A stretch of DNA of 26,071 nucleotides from a virus, in IMG/VR virus record IMGVR_UViG_3300027754_002993, positions 1 to 26,071 of that record; one strand, given 5' to 3'. The notes under the pieces are model-generated. The model did not search any database, was not told where the DNA came from, and was given only the letters and a program-made list of their open reading frames with translations. Position numbers and translations under genes: made by a program. Shown here piece by piece: positions 8,139 to 18,066 of this stretch. Each line of letters opens with the position of its first letter. Position 1 is the first letter of the stretch.

Positions 8139-8956
8139 TATGGATTAACATATTCATACCATTTTATGGGTATTGCCGTACCCGCTCTTTGACCATCATT
8201 TAAATATAATGTTTGGTTTGGATTCATACTGAATACCTGATAGTCATGTTTTTCATAGTCCAACTCAACTCGATAATAAAAATATTTTGTGTTATCAAAC
8301 GAGTATTTGTTTCCCGATAATGATGATTGTGGCATATTTATCATCTTAACAAAATATCCTTTCTTTGCATCATAGAATTTTGCACTCATGAAGAAGGTAC
8401 TAATGTCCAAGAATGTTCGTTTCTTTAACCAATAAATGAAAAACCCTTCTTTATCCCCAACATAATCCAAAACAAAATATGGTTGTTTAATACTAACAGG
8501 AGTCGTCTGCATCAAAGCATCCATCTTTAATCCTTGTTGGGTTGGGATAATAATTGTCACATAGTTTTTTTGTCTTTTATTATCGACAGTATCGTATAAG
8601 TCCAATTTAAAAAATGAATTTGTAAAATTGTTTGTATAATAAAAAATCTCTTGAGTTGTAAATCCTTCCATCAAATAATCGGACCTCCAATTGGCACTAT
8701 CGTCTAATGACCCACCCGAATAAAAATTAAACTCGTATTTGATGTCAGTTGCGTCAGTTGTACCTGTTTGTGGCGCATGTGCAAATCGAGTAACCTCAAA
8801 GTCCCTACCAACACCAATAACCTCAGTAATGATTTCAGATTCATACTCATCAATACTTTGGTCCAATCCAGTATAATCCCAAGTCAATTGAATTGGGATT
8901 GTAAGTTGTCTGTCGACAAAACCGTCTTTACGAATTGTTAATTTATTCACACTCAT
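8138..8956 (-). CDS. Unrecognised tail/baseplate structural protein (272 aa)
   Basis: The family is not recognised. I place the start at ATG 8956, giving 272 residues; a TTG codon immediately before it in frame is less likely. The start lies inside the end of the upstream gene (14-base overlap), and the stop overlaps the next ATG, so both junctions suggest coupled translation. The sequence is rich in Tyr, Phe, Asp and Asn with alternating beta-type patterns (for example KNYVTIIIPT and YFYYRVELDY). No signal peptide, membrane helix or catalytic motif is seen. Placement between two other structural genes in the baseplate cluster makes it a likely virion component, possibly a small beta-domain connector. 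Confidence 0.75.
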   Translation of the reverse strand: MSVNKLTIRKDGFVDRQLTIPIQLTWDYTGLDQSIDEYESEIITEVIGVGRDFEVTRFAHAPQTGTTDATDIKYEFNFYSGGSLDDSANWRSDYLMEGFTTQEIFYYTNNFTNSFFKLDLYDTVDNKRQKNYVTIIIPTQQGLKMDALMQTTPVSIKQPYFVLDYVGDKEGFFIYWLKKRTFLDISTFFMSAKFYDAKKGYFVKMINMPQSSLSGNKYSFDNTKYFYYRVELDYEKHDYQVFSMNPNQTLYLNDGQRAGTAIPIKWYEYVNP

Positions 8957-10631
8957 CAAATAATGGTTTTATTGGGTATTGAACTCCAAGTGTATTATAG
9001 TTTATTCCTTCAGGAACTAATCTGAAAATTGATTCTTTAAAAGGATATTGAGCGCTATTCAAAAACGGATAGTTAACACCTCTTTCAAGATTATCCTTAA
9101 ACCCATAAGTATATAGGTCTCTCCATCTAAACGATTGGTCGGATGAAGAATAAAAAGAATAGAAAGGAACATTTTCAACTTGCCCCGCAATCGCAGTTTC
9201 AACATAATCAGAAAAAACCCTGATGGTCATCGATGTGTGGGGTTTGTAATAGAATCCAGGAGTATTTGTCGAATATGTGTTAGTAGTTTGAAACACATTT
9301 TGATTGTAATTTATTTTTTGATAATATGGTGAAACAACTCTTTCACTTTGAGCATAATCGTTCCACTCACAAAAATCACCATCAACAGTATCTCCTGACA
9401 TTAAATCTTGGTTATAATAAAATGTTTTAGTAACACCACTAGTTAACGTATAATTATTGGTTTGTATTTTAGTATCAGACGCATTGTTGGTTAACTCCCA
9501 CCAACTACTTGTTGGCGTTGTTAAATTAAACTCCCAACCTTGTTTTAGTCCAATCCCATTATTTGGTTGGTTAAAATATCCTGTATAACCCTTGTTAATT
9601 ATTGTTAAGAATAATTCACTAACAGGTCGTTTTTGATTGTCTAAAACCCCACGTAAATTTATATCATAATTAACCGTAACACTATACGAATTACTACTTG
9701 TTTTTTGTGAAATCCTTGAGATTTGATTTGGTGTAATTGAACTGTATTCAAATTTCTTTTCTTCACTGAACACATTTTTTTCAAAACCATTTTTGGTCAT
9801 GACGCAGTCATTGACATTTGTTAAAATCTTATGTTCTCTAATATAATATTTTGACCTTGTTTCTAATAGATTGTCAGGGTCAATAATTCTTTTAAAGGTA
9901 CCTGTCACACCATTAGCGAAAGTTACTCCCGTATATCCATAGTTATATAGGTTGTATATGTATTCCTCACTACCCAACTGATTGTTCCCCAAAGAATAAA
10001 CTTGGAACAAATTTGTTTGGTTATAGAAAAATGATAACTCAACATACTCTCCAACGGTTAATCCATGTGGCGCAATACATTGGAATCTAATTACATTACT
10101 ACCATTTTGAGTTCCATTATTAATTGAAAATGGTATTCCTTCCGAAGCAATCCAATTATACGAACTATTATTTAAATTATAGGATAATATTTTGTCGTAA
10201 TTATTGTTATACCCATAACTAATATAATAGGTCCAATTATATGTGTAAGCACTTTTGGCCTTGTATGCAACATGTTGGTCATCAATAAATGGTCGATAAA
10301 AATCAAACTCATAATATTGAGGATATCCTTTCCAAATACCACTAACCGAAGATTGTTCAGGTTCGACATAATATAAAGTATTCCTAAATGGAACATATTG
10401 AGTAGTACCTGTATATGTGTTAGCATATAGGTAATTGATTTTAAATGTTGGTCTGAAAATGCCGCTACCTTGTCTTTCGTCATCATAAACTTGCGCAAGA
10501 CTAATACTTTGACTTCGGTCATATTCAACCATTTGTTGACTCTGTTGTTCTAAGGAAATACTAATCTCTTGGTCGACAAAAGGTGCTGACTTATATTTCT
10601 GACTACTTGGTATAATTGTATACTTATTCAC
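8943..10631 (-). CDS. Unrecognised tail/baseplate structural protein (562 aa), GTG start
   Basis: A 562-residue protein beginning at GTG 10631. The start lies in the 8-base GTGAATAA overlap with the end of the 1669-residue gene, and the next in-frame methionine is residue 34, so the GTG is preferred. The sequence is very rich in Tyr, Asn, Ser, Thr and Phe (for example YYISYGYNNNYDKI) with a beta-type alternating pattern. A segment reading APHGLTVGEYVELSF (about 189-203) resembles a small beta-barrel turn often found in phage structural proteins. There are no membrane helices and no catalytic motif. It follows the gp25-gp6-giant gene series, so a baseplate wedge or tail-tip subunit is likely, but no T4 counterpart can be named. 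Confidence 0.75.
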   Translation of the reverse strand: MNKYTIIPSSQKYKSAPFVDQEISISLEQQSQQMVEYDRSQSISLAQVYDDERQGSGIFRPTFKINYLYANTYTGTTQYVPFRNTLYYVEPEQSSVSGIWKGYPQYYEFDFYRPFIDDQHVAYKAKSAYTYNWTYYISYGYNNNYDKILSYNLNNSSYNWIASEGIPFSINNGTQNGSNVIRFQCIAPHGLTVGEYVELSFFYNQTNLFQVYSLGNNQLGSEEYIYNLYNYGYTGVTFANGVTGTFKRIIDPDNLLETRSKYYIREHKILTNVNDCVMTKNGFEKNVFSEEKKFEYSSITPNQISRISQKTSSNSYSVTVNYDINLRGVLDNQKRPVSELFLTIINKGYTGYFNQPNNGIGLKQGWEFNLTTPTSSWWELTNNASDTKIQTNNYTLTSGVTKTFYYNQDLMSGDTVDGDFCEWNDYAQSERVVSPYYQKINYNQNVFQTTNTYSTNTPGFYYKPHTSMTIRVFSDYVETAIAGQVENVPFYSFYSSSDQSFRWRDLYTYGFKDNLERGVNYPFLNSAQYPFKESIFRLVPEGINYNTLGVQYPIKPLFDECE

Positions 10632-13600
10632 CTACAGAATATTTTGTTTTAAATTTATCCAAAGCGCTATTACCTTTCATAATACCAAAATAAAAATGGA
10701 ATGGAGCCCCAACTAAGAATCTACTTAATGGTACTCCCGCCATACTATAGGCATACTTACCATTAGAGTCCACATTAAAGATATACGCTCTTTGGTTTAA
10801 ATCCGTTGTGTTGTTTGACCCTACAAAATATGTTGGTGGGTCAATATTTCTCCTATCTAATGATTGGTAATTATATCCAAAAATACCTGAAAAATCACTA
10901 ATTGAAGATTGGGTCGTTAACCAATTATTATTTTGTGAGCCAAAAATATTTTGAATTGATTGTTGTTCTAATCCCCATTGATAAAATGGAACATATTGTG
11001 ATTTTATACCATAAGGATATGTTATTGCATTTGCATTATTTGATGGTCTAAAATCAATAACTCCTGGCGTTAAGAAATCTTTGTTCTGTAAATCAACCGT
11101 TGTTGATGAAAAGAAAATACCCATTGTTGGATTATCTAACCCCCCTAAAATAACTACAGGGTCATCACTCGTACCGTAAACACTATAATATTCTGGTGAG
11201 AATGGAATTACACCGTATTCAGAGTTAATTGACATGCTTTGAGCCAAGTCACCATCAATCCTTCTTTCAGGTCGAGTAAATAATTGGTTTAATCCATTAT
11301 TTCCCGCAGTAACAATTTGAGCCAAAAATCCTTCATCGGTAATTCTGGATATCACAAATAAGTTAACCAAGTCAGATGTATCTGAATAACTTGTAGAATT
11401 TAAAGTGTTCATGATATATCCTTTTGCTGAAGGGTCAAAAATTATTTCATCATAAAAATCATCTTTAATACCTAAATTGATAATTGTTGTTGGAAACAAT
11501 AAATTTCTTTTATTAACAGGTCTAGATAAAGGAGCTCCATTTTGGTTAGTATTAGGTCTACCAATGAATCTTTGACTTGTACTCCCCGAAAAATATGGTG
11601 AACTTCGATAATAAAAATTATTTGTTTTATCGTCAAAATAAACTAATTCTTTTGCAAAATTTGGTGGTAGTGGTTTATTATTACTATCAAAAAAAGTGTC
11701 CACTTGTATTGGAAATGTATATAAAGAACCGTTAACCCAATTATTTGTAAAAGTTTGAGATAGTACTCCACGACATAGTCCATAAAAAAATCTAAATCTG
11801 TATCCCCACTCACCAAACGCTAGTAAATCTTTCTGTAAATCTTTAATTGGTTCAACCAAAAATACATAACAACCATTTTCAACTGAGTCACTATTTTGAC
11901 AATTTGTTGATACTCCGAAGTTAACACTATTACCCGTATAACAATTAAGTCCAACCATTTTCTCACATACACTCAGGGTCTCAACAACATTAACACTTCC
12001 AAGTTGACCCTCAATATCGGTTGTGGCTTGAGATGCTCCCGTAGAATACCCATTAGTAGTAATATTTTGACCAAGACTATTATAACGATATACCGTAAAT
12101 CCAAGATTTTGTTGTAATAATGATGCGTTATTATTCAAATCAGCACTATCAATATAATCTGATGAAGGTAATCTATCACTTCTCATAATATTTTTAGAAT
12201 AATTTGAAATAGTGAATATACTAGTACCTGTTAATGTTGGGTATAATATAGGACTAAAATACCACTCGTATCCAATAGTAAGATTAGTTGTTGGTAAATA
12301 ACTCGTGAGAATTGCTCCACCCGATAAATCTTCTGCCAAATCATAAAATTTGTTATCTGAGGTTGAATTGTAATAATCGTTACCCGTGGCAGTTGTGAAT
12401 CCTCTCTTATTATTTATATTAGGTTCTCTATTACCAAACTGATTAGAAGAATATATGTATGGTGGACTAGTTTGATTGGTATTTGTTGTAGGTGGATTAG
12501 GTGAGTAAATTACTCTATTTGATGCAATTCCATCTAACGCTCCGTAATACCCAACATTACTTGTGGTAAATGATGAATATTGAAATCCAGATGTTGTTGA
12601 GCCAAGAATTCCTGGAGTATAAAAATATGATTGGAAATAAATATTATCCTGAACATTATGTTGAGCAATTAACGTTGTTGAGGTTGCAGGAACTTTTTGT
12701 ATTGGAATATTAAGTCTTGTTGATGCGGTAAATGTCCAATTTGGGTCATTTTCATTAGTACCAAATAATGTACCAATACCGTATTTATTTGTAAATAATG
12801 GTGAATAAGGGTCAACACCTTTTTGTAATATCAATATTGTTTGTTGTTTAATATCTGGAAACGAATCGACAAAATTACTATCAATTGTATTCTCTAAAGT
12901 AAATGGGTCGCTACTATTAGGACTATAATATTGTAGAATACTATTGGTTTGGTCTATAGCTCCACCCCAAAAACCACTAGTTGTTGATGAATTTGGCACA
13001 TAATATTGTGTAACTCCATTGACTATTGTTGAAGTAATTGTAACTGCGGTTAATACTTGATAATATTCAATATCCGATGGAAATATATATCTTTGACAAG
13101 TATCACCACTACTAATTAAATCAAATTCTGCACTACCATCTAAACTTGTAATATTAATACAATTATTATCGGTAATTGTTTGTGTCCCTAATGTTGTAGC
13201 ACTGTACGCAACCAAAAGTGAATTACAATCATAATAAGTGATAACACCTAAACCAGTAACGTCAACCGTTACATTATTAGCACACACTAATGTGTTGTTA
13301 CTAGGTATTGTATAATATTGTTGTAAATTTTCTAATTGATTACTTGGATTTGCATAATCAACTGTAAGTTGAAATTGATTAGTTTTTATAGTACCATTAA
13401 TACCCTTTAGAGTTGTAGCACCATTTGATGTAAGTCCTGTCCATAAATAATTAGAGTCTTTTGATTGATTAGAATTAACAAAAGATAATAAAGTTCCTGG
13501 CTCTAAAATTTCGGTTGCCAATACAGCTAAAGTATTATCATAATGATATGTTAAATTTGTATCAGCGGCAAAACTTACTTTGATTCTATTAACATTTTGA

Positions 13601-15633
13601 AAATATTTATTTCTTGTATTAAAAACATTAATTCTTTCACCGATAGGTAATGAAGTTGAAACAGCAAATCTTCTTGAATTATCCGAGAATGTAATAATAT
13701 CACTAATAGCGGTTTTAAATACTTGAGGATTTGAGGGTTGACTATTTCTAGTCGCTGTTGCTTGTGAAATTATTAATGCCAATTTTGAGGCGTAGTCGTA
13801 CTCATAATTAAATGTTTGTTGATAATAATCAATGTAGTGTTCAATATATAGTGATGAATTAGAAACTTGAGTTAAAAGTCCTGGATTTGGCGTGTCTGGA
13901 TTTGTTTGAGTAATCTCTGTTGGTCCACAATCACAAGCCTGACAATCAGGATATGTAATCATTGGTAATTTAAATGAGAATCTTGTTTTATCACAATTAA
14001 AGTTTTTCAAAAACCTTGGGTTAAAAGTATCTTTAACCCAACATAGTAAATCTATTACTAAACCATATAAGTACAATAAAAGGTGGGCAACAATTAATAA
14101 TATCAAACCAACAATTTGTAATACTTGTAATATAATTGCAAATAGAAAATAAATTAAATCAAAATTTCTAAATCCATCATTTACAGGAAATTTATTAATA
14201 CTACTCTCACAATCTTGACTATCAATTTCTTTAATACCTATAAATCTACCTCTACCACCATTTTTAAATTCATCAATTAATCCTGAAACAGTATAAACTT
14301 TATTAAATTCAAATTGGTAAAATGTGTCATTACAATTTATTGCAGCTTCGGTATTTGTATAACCTGTCCAATCTAATCCAAAATAATATGAACCCGCTAA
14401 TTTTGAATTTAAGGATGGCGTTGTAACCAAATTTGGGTCTTGAAGTGTGTTTGTCCACCCATACTCTTTAATATTAGGAACTAAAAAATATGGTCTTCTA
14501 ACTTGTTCTGTTAGTGCGGTAGGTTGTTGCCATTTAATTTTAAATCTATATTTTCCCTTTGTTGGTATACCGATTGATGGGTCATTTGAAATAACTTTTT
14601 CACCAAACTCATTTGTTATATAATAATCCAAATTCATTGGTAACTCTGTTAACCAAACTCCATCACCATCAATTATATTACCCGATTGTTCTAACTCATA
14701 TTCTTCTAATATTGGATTACCTGTGGTATCTTGTTGTATTGTTTGTCGTATTGCAAGTATCTGTCCTGGCCCTGTAGTTAAACTACACAAGTTACCCATA
14801 TCATCCTTTGGTTTTGCATTTTTTCTAACTCTAAAATTGTCTGGCGTAGAGTATATTGACCCCATATATACCGACGTTGGCTGAATATTAACATTTGCAT
14901 CATCTCGTAAATCAAAATCAAGTCGATTAATCGCTATATCACAAATATCAGGTTCACCCCAAAGTGGCGAAATTTCTAAACTTTTAACTAAATTAATAAT
15001 TTGAGGTAATGAATTTATATCGTTTGACGTTCTAAATCTATTCCCCGCAACTTGACCTTCAGTTGCTAACCCCATTCTAATTAAATCTTGAGGTGTTAAT
15101 GAGAACTCTCCAATATCAGATAAGTCAACATCCATCACAACAGTTTGAAACCCTAAAGGTACCCCCATTATCATGTAATCTCCACTCTCGTTTGTTTTGG
15201 CAGTAAACTTATAATATTTGTCGTATATTTCAACGGCAGTTGTTCCTGTTAAGGCATCTAATCTTGATGGTAGTGTACCTGTTGCTGCATGTACAGAATA
15301 AGATTTTTCGTAAGGTAATAAATTATATCGGTATCCATCTTCATTTTTATCTGTTGGGGATTTGTATGGGTAAATACTTGATATAACTGGGTTTGATTCG
15401 TCAACATTAGTTATTGATATGAATATTGACACTCTAGCATTTGGTATTCCAAATCCATTATTAGCTGTAACTCTACCAACAATAACACCATAATCCGCAC
15501 AACTCCTGTCATACACATCCTCCTGTTGTATTTTTAAAGATAAAATCTCTAACTGTTCAAACTCTTGGTCTAATTGTACGTTGATTGTTTTGTTAACCCC
15601 TAATTCGGTCCTTATTCTATATGATTGACTCAT
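10624..15633 (-). CDS. Giant baseplate-region protein with beta-sandwich domain and internal hydrophobic segment
   Basis: A 1669-residue protein, ATG at 15633, directly after the gp6-like gene. Residues about 47-155 resemble a carboxypeptidase regulatory-like beta-sandwich (YGVIVGRVTANNGFGIPNAR, later SGDYMIMGVPLGFQTV). Residues about 491-532 form an almost uninterrupted hydrophobic stretch (LIYFLFAIILQVLQ continuing to LYLYGLVIDLLCW), long enough for two membrane helices, followed near 560-570 by a cysteine cluster DCQACDCG. The rest is Asn, Thr, Ser and Tyr-rich and probably beta-structured; around 780-830 is a small domain with YYDCN and DNNC. It occupies the place of gp7 in the T4 wedge order but I see no clear similarity to gp7. 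A virion structural role is likely; the hydrophobic stretch is odd for a baseplate protein and might contact the cell envelope. Confidence 0.8.
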   Translation of the reverse strand: MSQSYRIRTELGVNKTINVQLDQEFEQLEILSLKIQQEDVYDRSCADYGVIVGRVTANNGFGIPNARVSIFISITNVDESNPVISSIYPYKSPTDKNEDGYRYNLLPYEKSYSVHAATGTLPSRLDALTGTTAVEIYDKYYKFTAKTNESGDYMIMGVPLGFQTVVMDVDLSDIGEFSLTPQDLIRMGLATEGQVAGNRFRTSNDINSLPQIINLVKSLEISPLWGEPDICDIAINRLDFDLRDDANVNIQPTSVYMGSIYSTPDNFRVRKNAKPKDDMGNLCSLTTGPGQILAIRQTIQQDTTGNPILEEYELEQSGNIIDGDGVWLTELPMNLDYYITNEFGEKVISNDPSIGIPTKGKYRFKIKWQQPTALTEQVRRPYFLVPNIKEYGWTNTLQDPNLVTTPSLNSKLAGSYYFGLDWTGYTNTEAAINCNDTFYQFEFNKVYTVSGLIDEFKNGGRGRFIGIKEIDSQDCESSINKFPVNDGFRNFDLIYFLFAIILQVLQIVGLILLIVAHLLLYLYGLVIDLLCWVKDTFNPRFLKNFNCDKTRFSFKLPMITYPDCQACDCGPTEITQTNPDTPNPGLLTQVSNSSLYIEHYIDYYQQTFNYEYDYASKLALIISQATATRNSQPSNPQVFKTAISDIITFSDNSRRFAVSTSLPIGERINVFNTRNKYFQNVNRIKVSFAADTNLTYHYDNTLAVLATEILEPGTLLSFVNSNQSKDSNYLWTGLTSNGATTLKGINGTIKTNQFQLTVDYANPSNQLENLQQYYTIPSNNTLVCANNVTVDVTGLGVITYYDCNSLLVAYSATTLGTQTITDNNCINITSLDGSAEFDLISSGDTCQRYIFPSDIEYYQVLTAVTITSTIVNGVTQYYVPNSSTTSGFWGGAIDQTNSILQYYSPNSSDPFTLENTIDSNFVDSFPDIKQQTILILQKGVDPYSPLFTNKYGIGTLFGTNENDPNWTFTASTRLNIPIQKVPATSTTLIAQHNVQDNIYFQSYFYTPGILGSTTSGFQYSSFTTSNVGYYGALDGIASNRVIYSPNPPTTNTNQTSPPYIYSSNQFGNREPNINNKRGFTTATGNDYYNSTSDNKFYDLAEDLSGGAILTSYLPTTNLTIGYEWYFSPILYPTLTGTSIFTISNYSKNIMRSDRLPSSDYIDSADLNNNASLLQQNLGFTVYRYNSLGQNITTNGYSTGASQATTDIEGQLGSVNVVETLSVCEKMVGLNCYTGNSVNFGVSTNCQNSDSVENGCYVFLVEPIKDLQKDLLAFGEWGYRFRFFYGLCRGVLSQTFTNNWVNGSLYTFPIQVDTFFDSNNKPLPPNFAKELVYFDDKTNNFYYRSSPYFSGSTSQRFIGRPNTNQNGAPLSRPVNKRNLLFPTTIINLGIKDDFYDEIIFDPSAKGYIMNTLNSTSYSDTSDLVNLFVISRITDEGFLAQIVTAGNNGLNQLFTRPERRIDGDLAQSMSINSEYGVIPFSPEYYSVYGTSDDPVVILGGLDNPTMGIFFSSTTVDLQNKDFLTPGVIDFRPSNNANAITYPYGIKSQYVPFYQWGLEQQSIQNIFGSQNNNWLTTQSSISDFSGIFGYNYQSLDRRNIDPPTYFVGSNNTTDLNQRAYIFNVDSNGKYAYSMAGVPLSRFLVGAPFHFYFGIMKGNSALDKFKTKYSVGE

Positions 15634-15640
15634 TAATGTC

Positions 15641-15660
15641 TTTAATTAATAAATAGTTTA
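15641..15660 (-). promoter_or_regulatory. Promoter-like AT-rich element before the 1669-residue gene
   Basis: On the minus strand this reads TAAACTATTTATTAATTAAA and ends 7 bases before ATG 15633, inside the 92-base gap after the gp6-like gene. The 15-base core differs by one base from that at 592-606. Being in a true intergenic gap, it is the best-supported member of the motif set. The remainder of the gap (15661-15725) is AT-rich with a short GTGGGTTCAC partial inverted repeat and no convincing terminator. Confidence 0.45.
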
Positions 15661-15725
15661 TGCGGGATTTTTAAAGTGAACCCACACAATTAAATAATAA
15701 TCTAAAGAAAAAATAAATAAACTTG

Positions 15726-17564
15726 TTAAGAGAAAGTAATTGATTGGAAGTTCTTAACTGAAACTCTGATATCTTTACCTGGATATCTAATCTGATAAAC
15801 TTGTGATGGTTGTGCAAATATGGTATCATCAATAGGTCCAATAAGTTTTAATGCTGGGTCTGAATATTCCATAGATGTTTCTGCAGATGAATACTGCCCT
15901 CCAACTTCATTGAAAACATCTAACGTTGAAACGGTTAATACTCCGTTTGTGTTTTGAATAATACTTCTAAGTTCTGATAGATAAACATTTTCACCTAATT
16001 GTCTTGTCTGAGGGTTAAAGTACGTTGATACTTTATCAATAACACTTGAAATAACTTGTCCTGAATTTTGAGCAGAATCTAAAACAATTGCAACATCTAC
16101 ACTCAAGTCAATAACCTCAGCACTAAATATTGAAATGTAATCATTCATCATTCGGTAATTTGATAAATAATTTGCAACATTTTGTCTCAAAGTATTTGAA
16201 ACAATATTGGTTAATTTACCTGATGTATCATAAGATAACATTTGAATTAATATCTTATTATCATTTTCAGTAATGGATACTTTTGCAGGTGCTCCAAACT
16301 GAGCTGGCATGTTTCTAATAATTGATTCGTAATCCTGTACCGTAACAGCTCTTTTTTGTGCTGAGAAGTTAAACGATACATAGTTTCTAATTTCTTCTAA
16401 TGAAGGAATTCCTGCACCACCAACCGCCGCAGTTACGTTAACACATCTTAATGAATTAATCACCGCTGAGTTTGTTGTTTCAGATGGTCCATTAACAAAG
16501 AATGAAACCGTACCAATTTGATTAATTACATTAGTACCTAAATTACTTCCTAATCCACCACCAACTCTATATTGTATAAACAATGTTGAATTTGGCGTTA
16601 ATGTCGCTCCTAATGAGAAATTGTTAGAATATTTTTGAAGGTCTAACGTTGTACCTAAAGTTGTAAATTGGTTCAATTGGTCTTGAGCAGTATTGGTACC
16701 ACCACCAAATGTCATTTTCTTAAATCCTTCAGGAGTGTATTCAGTAATAAATCTGGTTTGTGTTTGAATGTATCGTCCTACTTTAATACCAGGTTGGTCA
16801 GAAACTTTTGTTGGGTCTTCAATAAAAACTCGGTCTTCAGCCAAGGCATCAACTTCATACCATCTATTGTCCACACCTAAGAACTCCGCAGTTGTTGGTG
16901 TATTTGTATATTGGGTACCGTTCTTTAATAATACACTTGTAATTCCTAACACGTTTTTTTCAGGTAAAAACAATTCAAAGAATGGTTTAACATCATTTGC
17001 ACCAATAACTCGTTTGAATACTTTAGTCACACCATTCACAACAACTTCTCGTTTTGTGATTGTATAATTCACTAATACATTATTAGCATTAAAGTTTGGT
17101 ATCTTTAATCTGTTTGGAGCCCCTTGGGAATTGTATGGTGATGCAAAATCAATATCGTAAACATTTTCAAAAACAACTCCAGCACCAACAACTTGTGAAC
17201 CCCTTAATAGTGTTCCAAGATATCTTTCATCTTCTTTATCACCAAAAGCGGGAACCGTAATTGAGAAGTCAACCAACGCAACCGATGGTCTTTGACCTGG
17301 TAATTTTAACCCATAAGTTCTGGCGATATTATAAATTGACGACCTTTGTTGTGCATATTGTAATACAGTTTCCTGAATACTCCTATCGATATTGTAATGT
17401 AAGTTATCGGCAATCGCAGCGTTTAAGTCAATAAATACGGAGAATACCGAAGCGTCATTAAAGTCTTGAATTAAGTCAGGATAGTAAGTTTTCGCATAAT
17501 TTAAAAGTTCTGTCCTGATTGACTGATAATCTCTAGTTGCGTAGGATATTTTATTATTTGCCAT
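15726..17564 (-). CDS. 6: Baseplate wedge protein, gp6/J-like
   Basis: A 612-residue protein close in length to T4 gp6 (660). The start resembles gp6-type proteins: a YATRDYQSIRTELLNYAK segment, then DFNDASVFSVFIDLNAAIADNLHYNIDRS. A baseplate-J-like core lies around 400-500, with QKRAVTVQDYESIIRNMP, typical of the J/gp6 family in which RAVTxxDYE is well conserved. In T4-like tails gp6 dimers form the ring of the baseplate wedge together with gp25 and gp7. Here it follows the gp25-like gene by only 5 bases, the same gp25-gp6 (W-J) order found in many contractile tails. The ATG at 17564 is preceded by an A/T-rich leader without Shine-Dalgarno. Identification is strong from motifs, length and neighbours. 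Confidence 0.9.
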   Translation of the reverse strand: MANNKISYATRDYQSIRTELLNYAKTYYPDLIQDFNDASVFSVFIDLNAAIADNLHYNIDRSIQETVLQYAQQRSSIYNIARTYGLKLPGQRPSVALVDFSITVPAFGDKEDERYLGTLLRGSQVVGAGVVFENVYDIDFASPYNSQGAPNRLKIPNFNANNVLVNYTITKREVVVNGVTKVFKRVIGANDVKPFFELFLPEKNVLGITSVLLKNGTQYTNTPTTAEFLGVDNRWYEVDALAEDRVFIEDPTKVSDQPGIKVGRYIQTQTRFITEYTPEGFKKMTFGGGTNTAQDQLNQFTTLGTTLDLQKYSNNFSLGATLTPNSTLFIQYRVGGGLGSNLGTNVINQIGTVSFFVNGPSETTNSAVINSLRCVNVTAAVGGAGIPSLEEIRNYVSFNFSAQKRAVTVQDYESIIRNMPAQFGAPAKVSITENDNKILIQMLSYDTSGKLTNIVSNTLRQNVANYLSNYRMMNDYISIFSAEVIDLSVDVAIVLDSAQNSGQVISSVIDKVSTYFNPQTRQLGENVYLSELRSIIQNTNGVLTVSTLDVFNEVGGQYSSAETSMEYSDPALKLIGPIDDTIFAQPSQVYQIRYPGKDIRVSVKNFQSITFS

Positions 17565-17569
17565 TTCTA

Positions 17570-18040
17570 TTAAATATTGATAATAACAAAATCACTCTGA
17601 GCATATGTTGAGCCGTTTGTGGAGTAATCTAATCTTATTTTTGCGGTGTATTCTGCGGTTCCCTTGCCAGGAAATCTATAAATTGAAGATTCACTTGTTC
17701 CTGCAAAGTTTTGTCCTGTTGCGATATCTACCTCTTCTTGTACGTCAGCTGGTGTAATACTCAAACTATTAACCAAAAGGTTTGGCATAAAATTCTCAAT
17801 CGCATCTCTAATGTCAGACTCAATCGCGGTAAATGTAATACCATCGAATGGTTCAAAAAGAAATTCATATAATCTTGTACCAAATTCAGGTAAAAAGTAT
17901 CTTGACCCTTTTCTCGTTAATAACAAATGTATTAGGTCAGCCTTAATTTCTTGTGACTCTAATTCAGTAAGCTCTAAGTAATTTCCCTTTCTCGAATCAC
18001 GAAAAGGAAAATTAATACCATAAGTAAAACCATTTGCCAT
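17570..18040 (-). CDS. 25: Baseplate wedge protein, gp25/W-like
   Basis: A 156-residue protein slightly longer than T4 gp25 (132). It carries the family's central pattern: a helix IKADLIHLLLTRKGSRYFLP, then EFGTRLYEFLFEP, then a helix DIRDAIENFMP and a strand pair. The gp25 family is a lysozyme-like fold without lysozyme activity and is part of the conserved wedge core that nucleates sheath assembly. It is the first gene of the structural module, preceded by the terminator of nrdA and by a possible promoter (18071-18082), and followed 5 bases later by the gp6-like gene. The insertion near residues 100-125 (TGQNFAGTSESSIYRFPG) explains the additional length. Identification is confident. Confidence 0.92.
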   Translation of the reverse strand: MANGFTYGINFPFRDSRKGNYLELTELESQEIKADLIHLLLTRKGSRYFLPEFGTRLYEFLFEPFDGITFTAIESDIRDAIENFMPNLLVNSLSITPADVQEEVDIATGQNFAGTSESSIYRFPGKGTAEYTAKIRLDYSTNGSTYAQSDFVIINI

Positions 18041-18066
18041 AACAATAAATATAATGCTATCTATTT

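Noticed and set aside
8957-8959. TTG start one codon upstream for the 272-residue gene
   Set aside because: An ATG follows immediately in frame and is the simpler start.
10624-15633. Tape-measure protein, because of length and hydrophobic segment
   Set aside because: It is beta-rich with few long helices, contains a regulatory-like beta-sandwich and follows gp6, all unlike a tape measure.
1-18040. A diversity-generating retroelement acting on the receptor-binding genes
   Set aside because: No reverse transcriptase, and no template/variable repeat pair with adenine-specific changes, was seen in the window.
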